A stretch of DNA of 64,000 nucleotides from assembly GCF_003121985.1 (NCBI RefSeq), contig NZ_QEWP01000016.1:36160-100159 (forward strand). Reading direction: 5' to 3'. The notes under the pieces are model-generated. The model ran no database searches, was not told where the DNA came from, and saw only the letters and a list, made by a program, of their open reading frames with translations. Below, piece after piece: positions 53,180 through 64,000 of the stretch; the stretch's first letter is position 1, and each line of letters begins with the position of its first letter. This DNA is from Marinilabilia rubra. GTDB taxonomy: Bacteria; Bacteroidota; Bacteroidia; Bacteroidales; Marinilabiliaceae. Both the position numbers and the translations under genes were made by a program.

Positions 53180-55072
53180 TCAAAGAACGACAACCAATTC
53201 ATCATCTTCTTCAACATCACTGCCATTTTCTTTCAAAATTTTCTTTACAACACCTTCCTTATCAAACCGCACGGCATTATAGGTTTTCATGGCCTCAATG
53301 TAACCAACTATATCGCCCTCTTTAATCCTATCTCCTTCTTTAATTGGCTTTTCACCAGCTTCTTTAGTAAAATAAAACTTACCTTCTAAAGGAGATACAA
53401 CAGGCTCTCCTTTGCCATTTAACCCGTTTCCATTCGGTGACTCAGAGTTGGAGGAATTTGTTTCAGAAAAACGTGTACCATCCTCTTCTCCATCACAAAA
53501 AACAGTGACTTCAAAATCCTCACCATTAACATTAATATTCATTTTCGAAGATGCACATCCACAATTGTCCGATGTTTCATCCTCTATCCCGGCAGCATCC
53601 AAGGATTTTTGAGCATTGCGTTTCTCCTGCAAATCCGCTTCAAAGGCTGCCTTTGCTTTGCCCGACTTGTAATTTCTGTATTGCTCGGGATGCATGGCAA
53701 GCTCCATAAGCTCTTCGTCATCTTCACCATAGTCCCAACCATTTTCATCCATTTCTTTCCTGAAGCTATCAAGAGCATCTGGATAAGGCTCCTGGGGATG
53801 TCCGGTAAAGAATTCCTTCCCTTCTTTTTCAGCCAGTTCTATAATTTCGGGAGCCAATTTACCAGGAACCTGGCCGCTTTTCCCTAATATCATATCCCAG
53901 ATATTGTCTGCAATCATACTCCACCTTTCTCTGCCCTTTTCCATTTGCAGAATATTCATCAGGGCCAGATTCTTAACATACTGACTAAAAGGCGTAACCA
54001 GTGGCGGATAACCCAGTTTTGGCCAAATGTATTCTACTTCTTCAAAAAGCTTAATAAGCAACTCATCCTGAGACAATTCAGGCTCATCCCTCTTAACCTT
54101 CCACTTATTCAAACTGGTCAGATTGGCATCCAGATCGGCCATCAAACTGCCCATCATGCCACCAGGCAAACCGGGGCCTATAAGAAGGGAATTCATCTGC
54201 CGGTTCTTGGGATTAATGTAATGTCCCAAAAAGTCATCAATAAACTCCTGAGTAAGTTTTCTTACCTTCATATAAGCTTTCATATTGATATCGGGAACAT
54301 TAAAGCCATCATCTTTCAACATAGCATGTATCGTCAGCAAATCTGCATGACCAGTCCCCCACGAAAGAGGCTCCATTGCAACGTCCACGTAATCAACACC
54401 CGCCCTGGCCGCTTCTAAAAGTGTAGCAACAGAGAACCCCGGGCCAGAGTGCCCATGATATTGGAGTGGAATATCCTGATGGTTCTCCCGGATACCTTTA
54501 ACAATTTTCCCAAGCCAGGCTGGCCGGGCGATTCCGGCCATATCTTTCAGGCATATTTCGTCGGCTCCAGCTTTAATTAACTGTTCAGCAAGATCTACAT
54601 AATATTCGACTGTATGAATTTCGGAATAAGTCAGACTCATCGCTGCCTGAGCGATCATACCGCCCTCTTTGGCATATTTGATGGAGTCAATAATATTCCG
54701 GGGATCATTCAGTCCGTCAAAAGAACGGGCAATGTCTGTTCCTTGCTTCTTCTTAACCTTGAACATCAACTTTCGCACATCCGCCGGCACAGGAGACATT
54801 CTAATGCCGTTAAGAGCCCTTTCAAGCATATGGGTTTGAATGCCCGCCTCATTAAAAGGTTGAGTCCATGCTCTGACAGCTTTATTGGGGTTCTCTCCGA
54901 ACAAAAGGTTGATCTGCTCAAAGCCACCGCCATTGGTTTCAACCCTGTCAAAACAGCCCATTTCAATTATTGCCGAAGCAACTCTCTCTAATTGATCTCT
55001 GCGCGGAACAAACTTTCCTGCAGACTGCCACATATCTCTATATAAAAGTGAAAACCCGATCTTTCTTCCCAT
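53180..55072 (-). CDS. oadA: biotin-dependent decarboxylase alpha subunit (carboxyltransferase plus biotinyl domain)
   Basis: A 630-residue soluble subunit. Residues 1-300 form the carboxyltransferase barrel, with the carboxylated lysine in DEICLKDMAG and the metal histidines in YHGHSGPG; 300-470 is the conserved carboxylase domain; a linker rich in Asn/Ser/Gly follows (about 525-555); the last 75 residues are a biotinyl domain with the target Lys in IEAMKTYNAV. It moves CO2 from oxaloacetate (or a related acid) to biotin. Two deviations: RDMWQS for the usual RDGHQS and AMKT for AMKM. Substrate could be methylmalonyl- or glutaconyl-CoA type, but the fused layout favours oxaloacetate. Confidence 0.88.
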   Translation of the reverse strand: MGRKIGFSLLYRDMWQSAGKFVPRRDQLERVASAIIEMGCFDRVETNGGGFEQINLLFGENPNKAVRAWTQPFNEAGIQTHMLERALNGIRMSPVPADVRKLMFKVKKKQGTDIARSFDGLNDPRNIIDSIKYAKEGGMIAQAAMSLTYSEIHTVEYYVDLAEQLIKAGADEICLKDMAGIARPAWLGKIVKGIRENHQDIPLQYHGHSGPGFSVATLLEAARAGVDYVDVAMEPLSWGTGHADLLTIHAMLKDDGFNVPDINMKAYMKVRKLTQEFIDDFLGHYINPKNRQMNSLLIGPGLPGGMMGSLMADLDANLTSLNKWKVKRDEPELSQDELLIKLFEEVEYIWPKLGYPPLVTPFSQYVKNLALMNILQMEKGRERWSMIADNIWDMILGKSGQVPGKLAPEIIELAEKEGKEFFTGHPQEPYPDALDSFRKEMDENGWDYGEDDEELMELAMHPEQYRNYKSGKAKAAFEADLQEKRNAQKSLDAAGIEDETSDNCGCASSKMNINVNGEDFEVTVFCDGEEDGTRFSETNSSNSESPNGNGLNGKGEPVVSPLEGKFYFTKEAGEKPIKEGDRIKEGDIVGYIEAMKTYNAVRFDKEGVVKKILKENGSDVEEDDELVVVL

Positions 55073-55088
55073 AACGACTATCCCCAGA

Positions 55089-55346
55089 TTATTTTCGATT
55101 TATTTTTACTATTCTTCCTTTACCCCCTGATACCTTTTTAACAGCAGCTACTATGGCCGCCATTTTGGTGGAATCAATATCGCTATTACCATTGTGCTTA
55201 TTATTGGTAGTTTCAAATTCCGGGAAAAACCGGTTGGTAAAAAAAATGATGCCGTTACCAATTAAAACCACAAATAATAAAACTGAAAAAACAGTAAGCA
55301 TCCCCACCCCTAAAAGTATCAATGCCTGATTAAATCCCTCCTCCAT
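55089..55346 (-). CDS. oadG: decarboxylase gamma subunit
   Basis: An 85-residue OadG-type protein: one membrane helix (residues 8-33), a polar linker, then a short C-terminal tail with the KMAAIVAAVKKVSGGKGRIV segment typical of family members. It assembles the alpha and beta subunits. First gene of the operon, 16 bases ahead of the alpha subunit. Confidence 0.85.
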   Translation of the reverse strand: MEEGFNQALILLGVGMLTVFSVLLFVVLIGNGIIFFTNRFFPEFETTNNKHNGNSDIDSTKMAAIVAAVKKVSGGKGRIVKINRK

Positions 55347-55661
55347 CTTACAATTTCGTTTTCATTCTATAATTTAATAACAACCTTTTTGATTGAAGTA
55401 TCACAATATTACATGAATATTTTTAAATTATTAACACAAGCAGCCAAACGCCCCCTGCAAACAACGAATCAACCCCCGTTATCTACCTGATTTCATTTTA
55501 ATTAAACTGATTTGTTAAAGACAAGTGTCTTTAACGCCATTTTTCTTTAATCATTAACCAACTATTTTATTGATGAATCATCGATATCTAAAATAAGTCA
55601 AAAAACATGGTATTTGATCCTAAAATTGTAAATTTGTCATAAACCAATAACAAACTGTAAC
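55347..55661. other. non-coding divergent gap
   Basis: 315 AT-rich bases between the decarboxylase operon and the aminotransferase gene. No repeat, RNA gene or clear promoter was recognised, though promoters for both sides must lie here. Confidence 0.4.
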
Positions 55662-56414
55662 TTGAAAGAGTTGTATGAAATTTTCCGAATCGAGGAAGGA
55701 GTCCCTCTTTTCCTGGAGGACCACCTAAACAGGCTCTTCCGAGGCGCTCAAAAATCGAACATCAACCTCAATATTAATCCACTAAAAATTAAAAAATACA
55801 TTTATAATTATATTTCTCACGATTCAATTGCTGAGGGAAACTTCCGGCTATCTTTCTATTTTGATGAAACTCAGCTGGATGTAAAAGAGTTTAGAGGCCA
55901 ATCTATTAAACCTTCTTATCCTCCTACTCACCTGTATCAATCAGGCATTGAATGCTCACTAATGCATGCTGAACGCATTCACCCAGAAACCAAGATTGCC
56001 AATACTGAGCTCAGAAATCAGGCAGATGAACGAATAAGCAACAATCATCTTTTTGAAGTTATTCTTGTAAATCGTGATGGGAGAATAACAGAAGGCAGTA
56101 GAAGTAATGTGTTTTTCATTAAAGATAAAAAACTCATAACTGCTCCTGATGATTGTGTTTTACCGGGAGTTGTAAGAAAAAAAACGATTGAATTGGCAAA
56201 AGAACTGGCTATTCCTATCGATTACAAGTGTCTGGATGCTAAAAAGGAATTACCAATGATGGATGGTGCTTTCATAACAGGCACTTCTCCAAGAATTTTA
56301 CCAATAAGAGAGATTGATCATTTAAAGTTTGACCCAAACAATGAAGTTCTTCAATTATTAATCAGTAAATTGAAAGAAAAAATCTCAAACTACATAAAGG
56401 AAAACAAAAAATGA
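55662..56414 (+). CDS. class IV aminotransferase (PabC/Ilve/Dat-like)
   Basis: A 250-residue PLP enzyme of fold type IV: FLEDHLNRLFRGAQ at the start, the PLP lysine in HPETKIANTELRN (about 109-121), ITEGSRSNVFFIKD (about 140-153) and a late TGTSPRILPI. This may be an aminodeoxychorismate lyase, a branched-chain or a D-amino-acid aminotransferase; the sequence alone does not decide. The only in-frame start near the family N-terminus is a TTG at 55662. It overlaps the HD-domain gene by 4 bases. Confidence 0.85.
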   Translation: MKELYEIFRIEEGVPLFLEDHLNRLFRGAQKSNINLNINPLKIKKYIYNYISHDSIAEGNFRLSFYFDETQLDVKEFRGQSIKPSYPPTHLYQSGIECSLMHAERIHPETKIANTELRNQADERISNNHLFEVILVNRDGRITEGSRSNVFFIKDKKLITAPDDCVLPGVVRKKTIELAKELAIPIDYKCLDAKKELPMMDGAFITGTSPRILPIREIDHLKFDPNNEVLQLLISKLKEKISNYIKENKK

Positions 56415-56989
56415 CACCAACCTACGAAAAAGCTCTGGATTTATTTAAGCGCTACAATCAAAGCGAAAGCCTCCAAAAGCATGCCATTGCCGTTAAAGGC
56501 GTAATGGAGTATTTTGCGGCAAAACATAATGAAGACCCTGGAAAATGGGGAATCATAGGATTGATTCATGATCTGGATTATGAGAAATATCCCGATCAGC
56601 ATTGTACAATGACCCGGAAAATAATGGAAGAAGAAGGATGGCCTGAAGATTACATTCGTGCTATTGTAAGCCATGGATGGGGCATTTGCAGTGACACAAA
56701 GCCAGAGCATGTCATGGAAAAAGTCCTTTATGCCACTGATGAATTAACAGGTTTAATTGTTACATCTGTTCTTGTCAGACCGGACAAAAACCTCCATGAA
56801 CTCAAAGTAAAGTCTGTCATGAAGAAATGGAAAGACAAGCGCTTTGCTGCCGGGGTAGACCGAAATATCATTCTTAAAGGCGCAGAAATGCTGGACGTGG
56901 AAATCAGAAACCTCGTTGAGGAGACGATAGAAGCTATGAAAAAAGTTGCACCGGAATTGGGTCTTAATGGGCAATCACTTAAGGAATGA
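56411..56989 (+). CDS. HD-domain hydrolase
   Basis: A 192-residue HD phosphohydrolase: H24-like histidine in QKHAIAVKGVMEYF, the HD doublet in GLIHDLDYEKYPDQH (about 50-64), and the later HGWGIC and YATDELTGLI, which complete the metal set. These small HD proteins act on nucleotides or tRNA 2'-3' ends; the substrate here is unknown. It is translationally coupled to the aminotransferase. Confidence 0.82.
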   Translation: MTPTYEKALDLFKRYNQSESLQKHAIAVKGVMEYFAAKHNEDPGKWGIIGLIHDLDYEKYPDQHCTMTRKIMEEEGWPEDYIRAIVSHGWGICSDTKPEHVMEKVLYATDELTGLIVTSVLVRPDKNLHELKVKSVMKKWKDKRFAAGVDRNIILKGAEMLDVEIRNLVEETIEAMKKVAPELGLNGQSLKE

Positions 56990-57000
56990 ATATATTATAA

Positions 57001-57038
57001 AAAAACACAGGCAAGATTCAAACCATGTCTGTGTTTTT
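57001..57038. terminator. bidirectional terminator
   Basis: Arms AAAAACACAG and CTGTGTTTTT with an 18-base loop, followed by more Ts, between the convergent HD-hydrolase and URO-D-like genes. Confidence 0.85.
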
Positions 57039-57056
57039 TTTACTCTCCCTTAAGCA

Positions 57057-58118
57057 CTATTTCGAAAATTCCTTTACTGCCTCATACATAGCCAAAACAT
57101 TTTGAACTGGAGTTTCCACTTTTAATTTATGCGATGGTCCAAGAATAAACCCACCACCCGGGGTCATTACTTCCAAAAGTTCTCTAACCCCTTCTTTGAC
57201 TTCATCAGGCTTAGCTTTTCTCAACAGCAATTCTTCATCCAAGGCACCTGAAAAGGTAATCATTTGTCCAAAATCCTTTTTCAGCCCATCGGGAGACATT
57301 CCCTGGGCCCTTGTTTGTATAGGATCCAGAACATCGGCTCCAAGTGAGATAAACTCAGGAACCAGCTTCCTTACACCACCACAACTATGCATATAAAACT
57401 TAACACCAAGTTTGCGAGGTATTTCAACGAATTTCTCAATGGCCGGCCTGCAGTAATCATTCCAGGCATCTTTACTGATAATTAAACCACTTTGAGCGCC
57501 AAAATCGTCTGCAATCCTGATTAAATCAACCCGATCACCTGTAACAGCAAAAAACTTTTCAATAAAATCCACATAAAACCCGGTGACTTTATCCACCAAA
57601 ACTTTAAAAAAACGGGGATTATAAACCATTACATCCAAAAAGGAATCACGTCCAATGAGTCGTTGAATAATCCTAAAAAGCCCCGGAGAGGAATAACCCG
57701 GGGCAGTCATTATGGCATAATCCTTATACATTTCACATTGCTGGTCCAGAGAATCGAAGTCAAATAGATCGGTAGTAGGCCAGGGATAGTCTTCCAAATA
57801 GCTGATATCAGAAATGCCCTGCAAAGGAAATTTGGTTGCTTCCCAATATTTGAGGTCACCATGTCCTACCAAATCGTACTCCACGCCCCAAATATCTTTT
57901 TTGTGTCCTTTCTTTATATTGATTAAACCGGGACCTTTATAATAAGGTTCAACCCATCTAAAATCAATATCCAGATGCTCAAGCATCTGATCTTTATCAG
58001 AAAATCCCAACTGTTTAACCATTTTTTCGGTAAACTCGGGCACGGCCCAATAAAAAAAAGGTACCCGGTCGGGTTCTTCATGATTTAACGCCTTTAATAC
58101 ACGCTCTTTGTGGTTCAT
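57057..58118 (-). CDS. uroporphyrinogen decarboxylase-like / MtaA-type methyltransferase
   Basis: A 353-residue URO-D superfamily protein: MNHKERVLKALNHEEPDRVP opening, barrel strands, and MHSCGGVRKLVPEF (about 236-249), whose HxC pattern is that of the zinc-binding methylcobamide:thiol methyltransferases (MtaA/CmuA), not HemE. HemE arginines and the heme-path context are missing. It is probably a C1 methyltransferase of unknown substrate. No corrinoid protein lies beside it. It stands alone. Confidence 0.78.
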   Translation of the reverse strand: MNHKERVLKALNHEEPDRVPFFYWAVPEFTEKMVKQLGFSDKDQMLEHLDIDFRWVEPYYKGPGLINIKKGHKKDIWGVEYDLVGHGDLKYWEATKFPLQGISDISYLEDYPWPTTDLFDFDSLDQQCEMYKDYAIMTAPGYSSPGLFRIIQRLIGRDSFLDVMVYNPRFFKVLVDKVTGFYVDFIEKFFAVTGDRVDLIRIADDFGAQSGLIISKDAWNDYCRPAIEKFVEIPRKLGVKFYMHSCGGVRKLVPEFISLGADVLDPIQTRAQGMSPDGLKKDFGQMITFSGALDEELLLRKAKPDEVKEGVRELLEVMTPGGGFILGPSHKLKVETPVQNVLAMYEAVKEFSK

Positions 58119-58345
58119 AAATGATACTTTTAGGTCTCATTCAATTATCATTTATTGTTTTTTAAGCCAAAAAACAGTGCAAGGTAAATAAAAATGTTAG
58201 AATCCATCAAAATCCATTAAAGAACTTGACTTCTTATGTAAATATTGTTAAAAATAAAAAACAATAAATGTAAGTTGCTAAAAAATGGAGCTTTCGTCAA
58301 GTCTTAACGCATTCTAAAACCACAAAATCAGGAATTTTAAGCAGA

Positions 58346-61609
<3,264 letters not shown>

Positions 61610-61678
61610 TCAATAATTGGCTAAAAAGACCATTTATTCTATTTTTAAACCCTAATTACTTTCAAAAAACAACACCAA

Positions 61679-63724
61679 ATGAAATTTTTTAAACCGTTTA
61701 TTTTTGCTGCAACAGGCATCCTTGCCTTGTCGGCATGCAGTACAAAAGGCCCCGGGAAAGAAAACCGGCGAGCTGTTTTTTCACCCGAGAATATGGACAC
61801 AACTGTATCTCCTGGTGAAAATTTTTATCAATACGCCAACGGCGGGTGGATTGAAAATCATCCTTTACCAGATGACAAAAGCCGATATGGTGCTTTTGAT
61901 ATGCTGGCTGAAGAGAATCGTGAAAAAGTGCGCACCATTATTGAAGAAGCTTCTGAGATGGAAGCCAAAGATGGAAGTGTTGCCCAGCAAATTGGAGATT
62001 TTTTCGCAACAGGAATGGATTCAATGGCCATTGAAAAGGCCGGACTTGCTCCGCTTAAAGATCAATTTCAATTGATTGCACAGGTGAAAGATCCAAAATC
62101 GCTGGTAAAGGTTACGGCGGAGTTGCACAAGCAGCAAATTGCCCCGTTTTTCTACCTCTACAGCTCTCCTGATAAAAAGAACAGTGAGATGGTCATCACC
62201 AATTTCTATCAGGGAGGTCTTGGCCTGCCAGACAGGGATTATTATTTCGATGATAGCGAACGTGGAGAAAACCTCCGAACAGCTTATAAAAAATATCTCA
62301 CCACCCTTTTTACCCTTAAGGGCGAAACAAAAGAGAAGGCCGGTGAGATTGCCAGTGAAGTTTTTGAGTTGGAGAAAAGAATGGCCAAAGCCTCAAACAC
62401 CCGGTTAGAAAACCGAAATCCTCAAAAAACATATAATCCAACCAACATTGAAGGATTGGCAGAAATGGCCCCTGGTTTTGATTGGAACCTTTATTTTAAT
62501 ACCGTCGGCCTATCTGATCCGGGTAAAATAAATGTGGGACAACCTGATTTTATGGCTAATGTGGCCGCCATGGCAAAAAAGGTAAGTCCGGAACAATGGC
62601 ATTCTTATTTAAATGCCACCGTTTTGAGAAGAATGGCTCCTTACCTTCCACATGGTTTTGTTGATGCTTCATTTGAGATGTATGGAAAGACCCTAAGTGG
62701 GCAGCCAAGCAAGGAGCCACGCTGGAAACGCGTTCTGAATACCACAAACGGTGCTTTAGGTGAGGCAGTAGGTCAACTTTATGTAGAGAAATACTTCCCT
62801 CCTGAAGCCAAAGAGCGTATGCTTGAGTTGGTTGGGAATCTGAAAAAATCATTTGCCCGGCGAATTGACCAATTAGATTGGATGAGTGACAGCACAAAAG
62901 AGGAAGCTCACAAAAAATTAAAAGCAATCAATGTTAAGATTGGTTATCCCGACAAGTGGAGAGATTACAGCGACCTTGAGGTATCAAACGATAGTTATGC
63001 CGAAAATGTACTTCGTTCCAATCGACTCGATTTTGTTTATGATCTTAACAAAATTGGGAAACCCGTAGATGAAGATGAATGGCACATGTATCCACAAACC
63101 GTGAATGCCTATTACAACCCTTTAGCTAATGAGATAGTGTTCCCTGCCGCCATTCTTCAGCCACCTTTCTTCTATGCGTATGGCGACGATGCTGTTAACT
63201 ATGGTGCCATCGGGATGGTCATTGGGCATGAGATGACCCATGGATTTGACGACCAGGGGCGCCAGTTTGACAAAGATGGAAACATGAATGACTGGTGGTC
63301 ACCTTCAGATGCAGAGAAATTCGACAAAAGAGCTCAGGTTCTTGTGGATCGTTATGACAAATTCACTGTTCTTGACACTGTTAAAGCTGATGGAGAGCTC
63401 ACTCTTGGTGAAAACATTGCAGATTTGGGGGGTCTGAATATTACCTATCAGGCCTACAAAATGAGCCTTGAAGGTGAACCTGAACCTGAGAAACTGGATG
63501 GCTTTACCGATGATCAGCGTTTCTTCCTGGCTTATGCACGGGTATGGGCTCAAAACATCAGGAACGAAGAAATTCTTCGCCGCACCAAAGAGGATGTTCA
63601 TTCATTAGGCAAATGGCGTGTTAATGGCCCGCTTCCTAACATGGAAACCTTTGTTGAAGCCTTTGATATTGAAGAATCGGGAGAAATGTATTTGGATCCT
63701 GAAAAAAGAGCTTCTATCTGGTAA
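61679..63724 (+). CDS. M13-family zinc metallopeptidase (PepO/neprilysin-like), lipoprotein
   Basis: A 681-residue peptidase with a lipoprotein signal (LSAC, cysteine near 20). The N-terminal domain opens PGENFYQYANGGWIENHPLP. The zinc site is VIGHEMTHGFDDQG (HExxH, about 521-534) with the third ligand in LGENIADLGGL (ExxxD, about 580-590); NAYYNPLANEIVFPAAILQP lies ahead. It cuts peptides in the periplasm. Length is standard for the family. Confidence 0.93.
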   Translation: MKFFKPFIFAATGILALSACSTKGPGKENRRAVFSPENMDTTVSPGENFYQYANGGWIENHPLPDDKSRYGAFDMLAEENREKVRTIIEEASEMEAKDGSVAQQIGDFFATGMDSMAIEKAGLAPLKDQFQLIAQVKDPKSLVKVTAELHKQQIAPFFYLYSSPDKKNSEMVITNFYQGGLGLPDRDYYFDDSERGENLRTAYKKYLTTLFTLKGETKEKAGEIASEVFELEKRMAKASNTRLENRNPQKTYNPTNIEGLAEMAPGFDWNLYFNTVGLSDPGKINVGQPDFMANVAAMAKKVSPEQWHSYLNATVLRRMAPYLPHGFVDASFEMYGKTLSGQPSKEPRWKRVLNTTNGALGEAVGQLYVEKYFPPEAKERMLELVGNLKKSFARRIDQLDWMSDSTKEEAHKKLKAINVKIGYPDKWRDYSDLEVSNDSYAENVLRSNRLDFVYDLNKIGKPVDEDEWHMYPQTVNAYYNPLANEIVFPAAILQPPFFYAYGDDAVNYGAIGMVIGHEMTHGFDDQGRQFDKDGNMNDWWSPSDAEKFDKRAQVLVDRYDKFTVLDTVKADGELTLGENIADLGGLNITYQAYKMSLEGEPEPEKLDGFTDDQRFFLAYARVWAQNIRNEEILRRTKEDVHSLGKWRVNGPLPNMETFVEAFDIEESGEMYLDPEKRASIW

Positions 63725-63749
63725 AAAAATTAAGATTGAGAGATCTTCA

Positions 63750-64000
63750 CAATAGATCGTTAGTCCCGATGCTTTCGGGATAGATATTAGATTTAAGTAA
63801 CCCAGCTGCGCGGAAGCTGGAGGCTGTAAACTTTCGACTATAAGAGATTTTGATTCTTTTTGCGGCATATTTAACAATAGATCGTTAGACTTTTAGATAA
63901 AAGTAGCCCAGCCGCGCGGAAGCCGGAAGCTGGAGGCTGGAAGTTAGAAGTTAGAAGCTGGAAACTTTCGAAGTTAAGAAATTTTGATTCTTTTTGCGGC
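63750..64000. repeat. tandem pair of about 125-bp dispersed repeats, second copy cut by window end
   Basis: Both copies begin CAATAGATCGTTAG (63750 and 63875, 125 bases apart), run through a GC-rich CAGC-GCGCGGAAGC core, then AACTTTCGA and end GATTCTTTTTGCGGC. The first copy also holds a TCCCGA-TTCGGGA hairpin (63764-63780). The second has a run of GGAAGCTGGA/GTTAGAA micro-repeats. The CAATAGATCGTTAGA part recurs at 15255-15290. Non-coding. Confidence 0.7.

Noticed and set aside
57057..58118. HemE uroporphyrinogen decarboxylase
   Set aside because: The MHSCGG motif and the lack of HemE signature residues point to the methyltransferase-like branch.

Overview
The window looks like a chromosomal segment of a marine or anaerobic-type member of the Bacteroidota, probably near the Marinilabiliales/Prolixibacteraceae. 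The pointers are Bacteroidota-specific families (DUF6266, a NigD-like lipoprotein, GldI-type FKBP lipoproteins, a FucP/GluP-type sugar transporter, a TonB receptor with a CarboxypepD_reg domain, the PGAM-like proposed homoserine kinase), many secreted glycosidases, a Na+-pumping oxaloacetate decarboxylase, and promoters of the TTTG / TAnnTTTG type. I cannot name the species.

Layout. 1-7.7 kb: a glycan locus, with an RraA-like protein and two paralogous secreted GH2 enzymes on the minus strand, divergent from an AraC regulator. 8-10 kb: a DUF6266 protein and an MBL-fold hydrolase. 10.06-16.65 kb: an accessory island. It ends on a tRNA-Ser(GGA)/tRNA-Trp pair and is bounded by two identical 34-bp copies of the tRNA terminator, one with a decayed tRNA-Ser 3' end. 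Inside are a tripartite HipBST-type toxin-antitoxin operon with three evenly phased operators, a frameshifted and truncated TOTE-type primase-helicase, the C-terminal stub of a tyrosine recombinase, a RAYT (REP-associated) transposase with a perfect GTAG palindrome inside its own reading frame, and several palindromic repeats. 17-19.7 kb: a TPR lipoprotein behind a sigma-54-like promoter, then a lone trpB behind a complete Trp attenuator (promoter, 15-residue leader peptide with two adjacent Trp codons, antiterminator and terminator).

19.7-27.6 kb: a lipoprotein/TonB receptor pair, a TetR regulator, a ROK glucokinase and a GluP-like transporter, all on the minus strand. 27.9-31.6 kb: envelope lipoproteins (NigD-like, two FKBP-type), an NrnA-like phosphoesterase and Ndk. 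31.8-36.4 kb: a TPR protein, then threonine and asparagine synthesis (thrC, proposed homoserine kinase, asnA). 36.6-42.8 kb: an MFS transporter, a PhnP-like hydrolase, glutathione peroxidase and a large AddA/RecB-like helicase-nuclease. 42.9-43.1 kb: a cluster of REP-like palindromes. 43.1-51.6 kb: AsmA, a Na/Pi cotransporter, RlpA, PlsC, RimO and FtsY.

51.9-55.3 kb: the oxaloacetate decarboxylase operon (gamma-alpha-beta). 55.7-63.7 kb: a class IV aminotransferase with an HD hydrolase, a URO-D-like protein, a LacZ-type beta-galactosidase and an M13 peptidase. The window ends in two tandem copies of a roughly 125-bp dispersed repeat that also has a partial copy in the island.

The most interesting parts are the trpB attenuator, the HipBST operon with its operator array, and the decayed tRNA-Ser island. 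No CRISPR array, rRNA or complete phage was seen.
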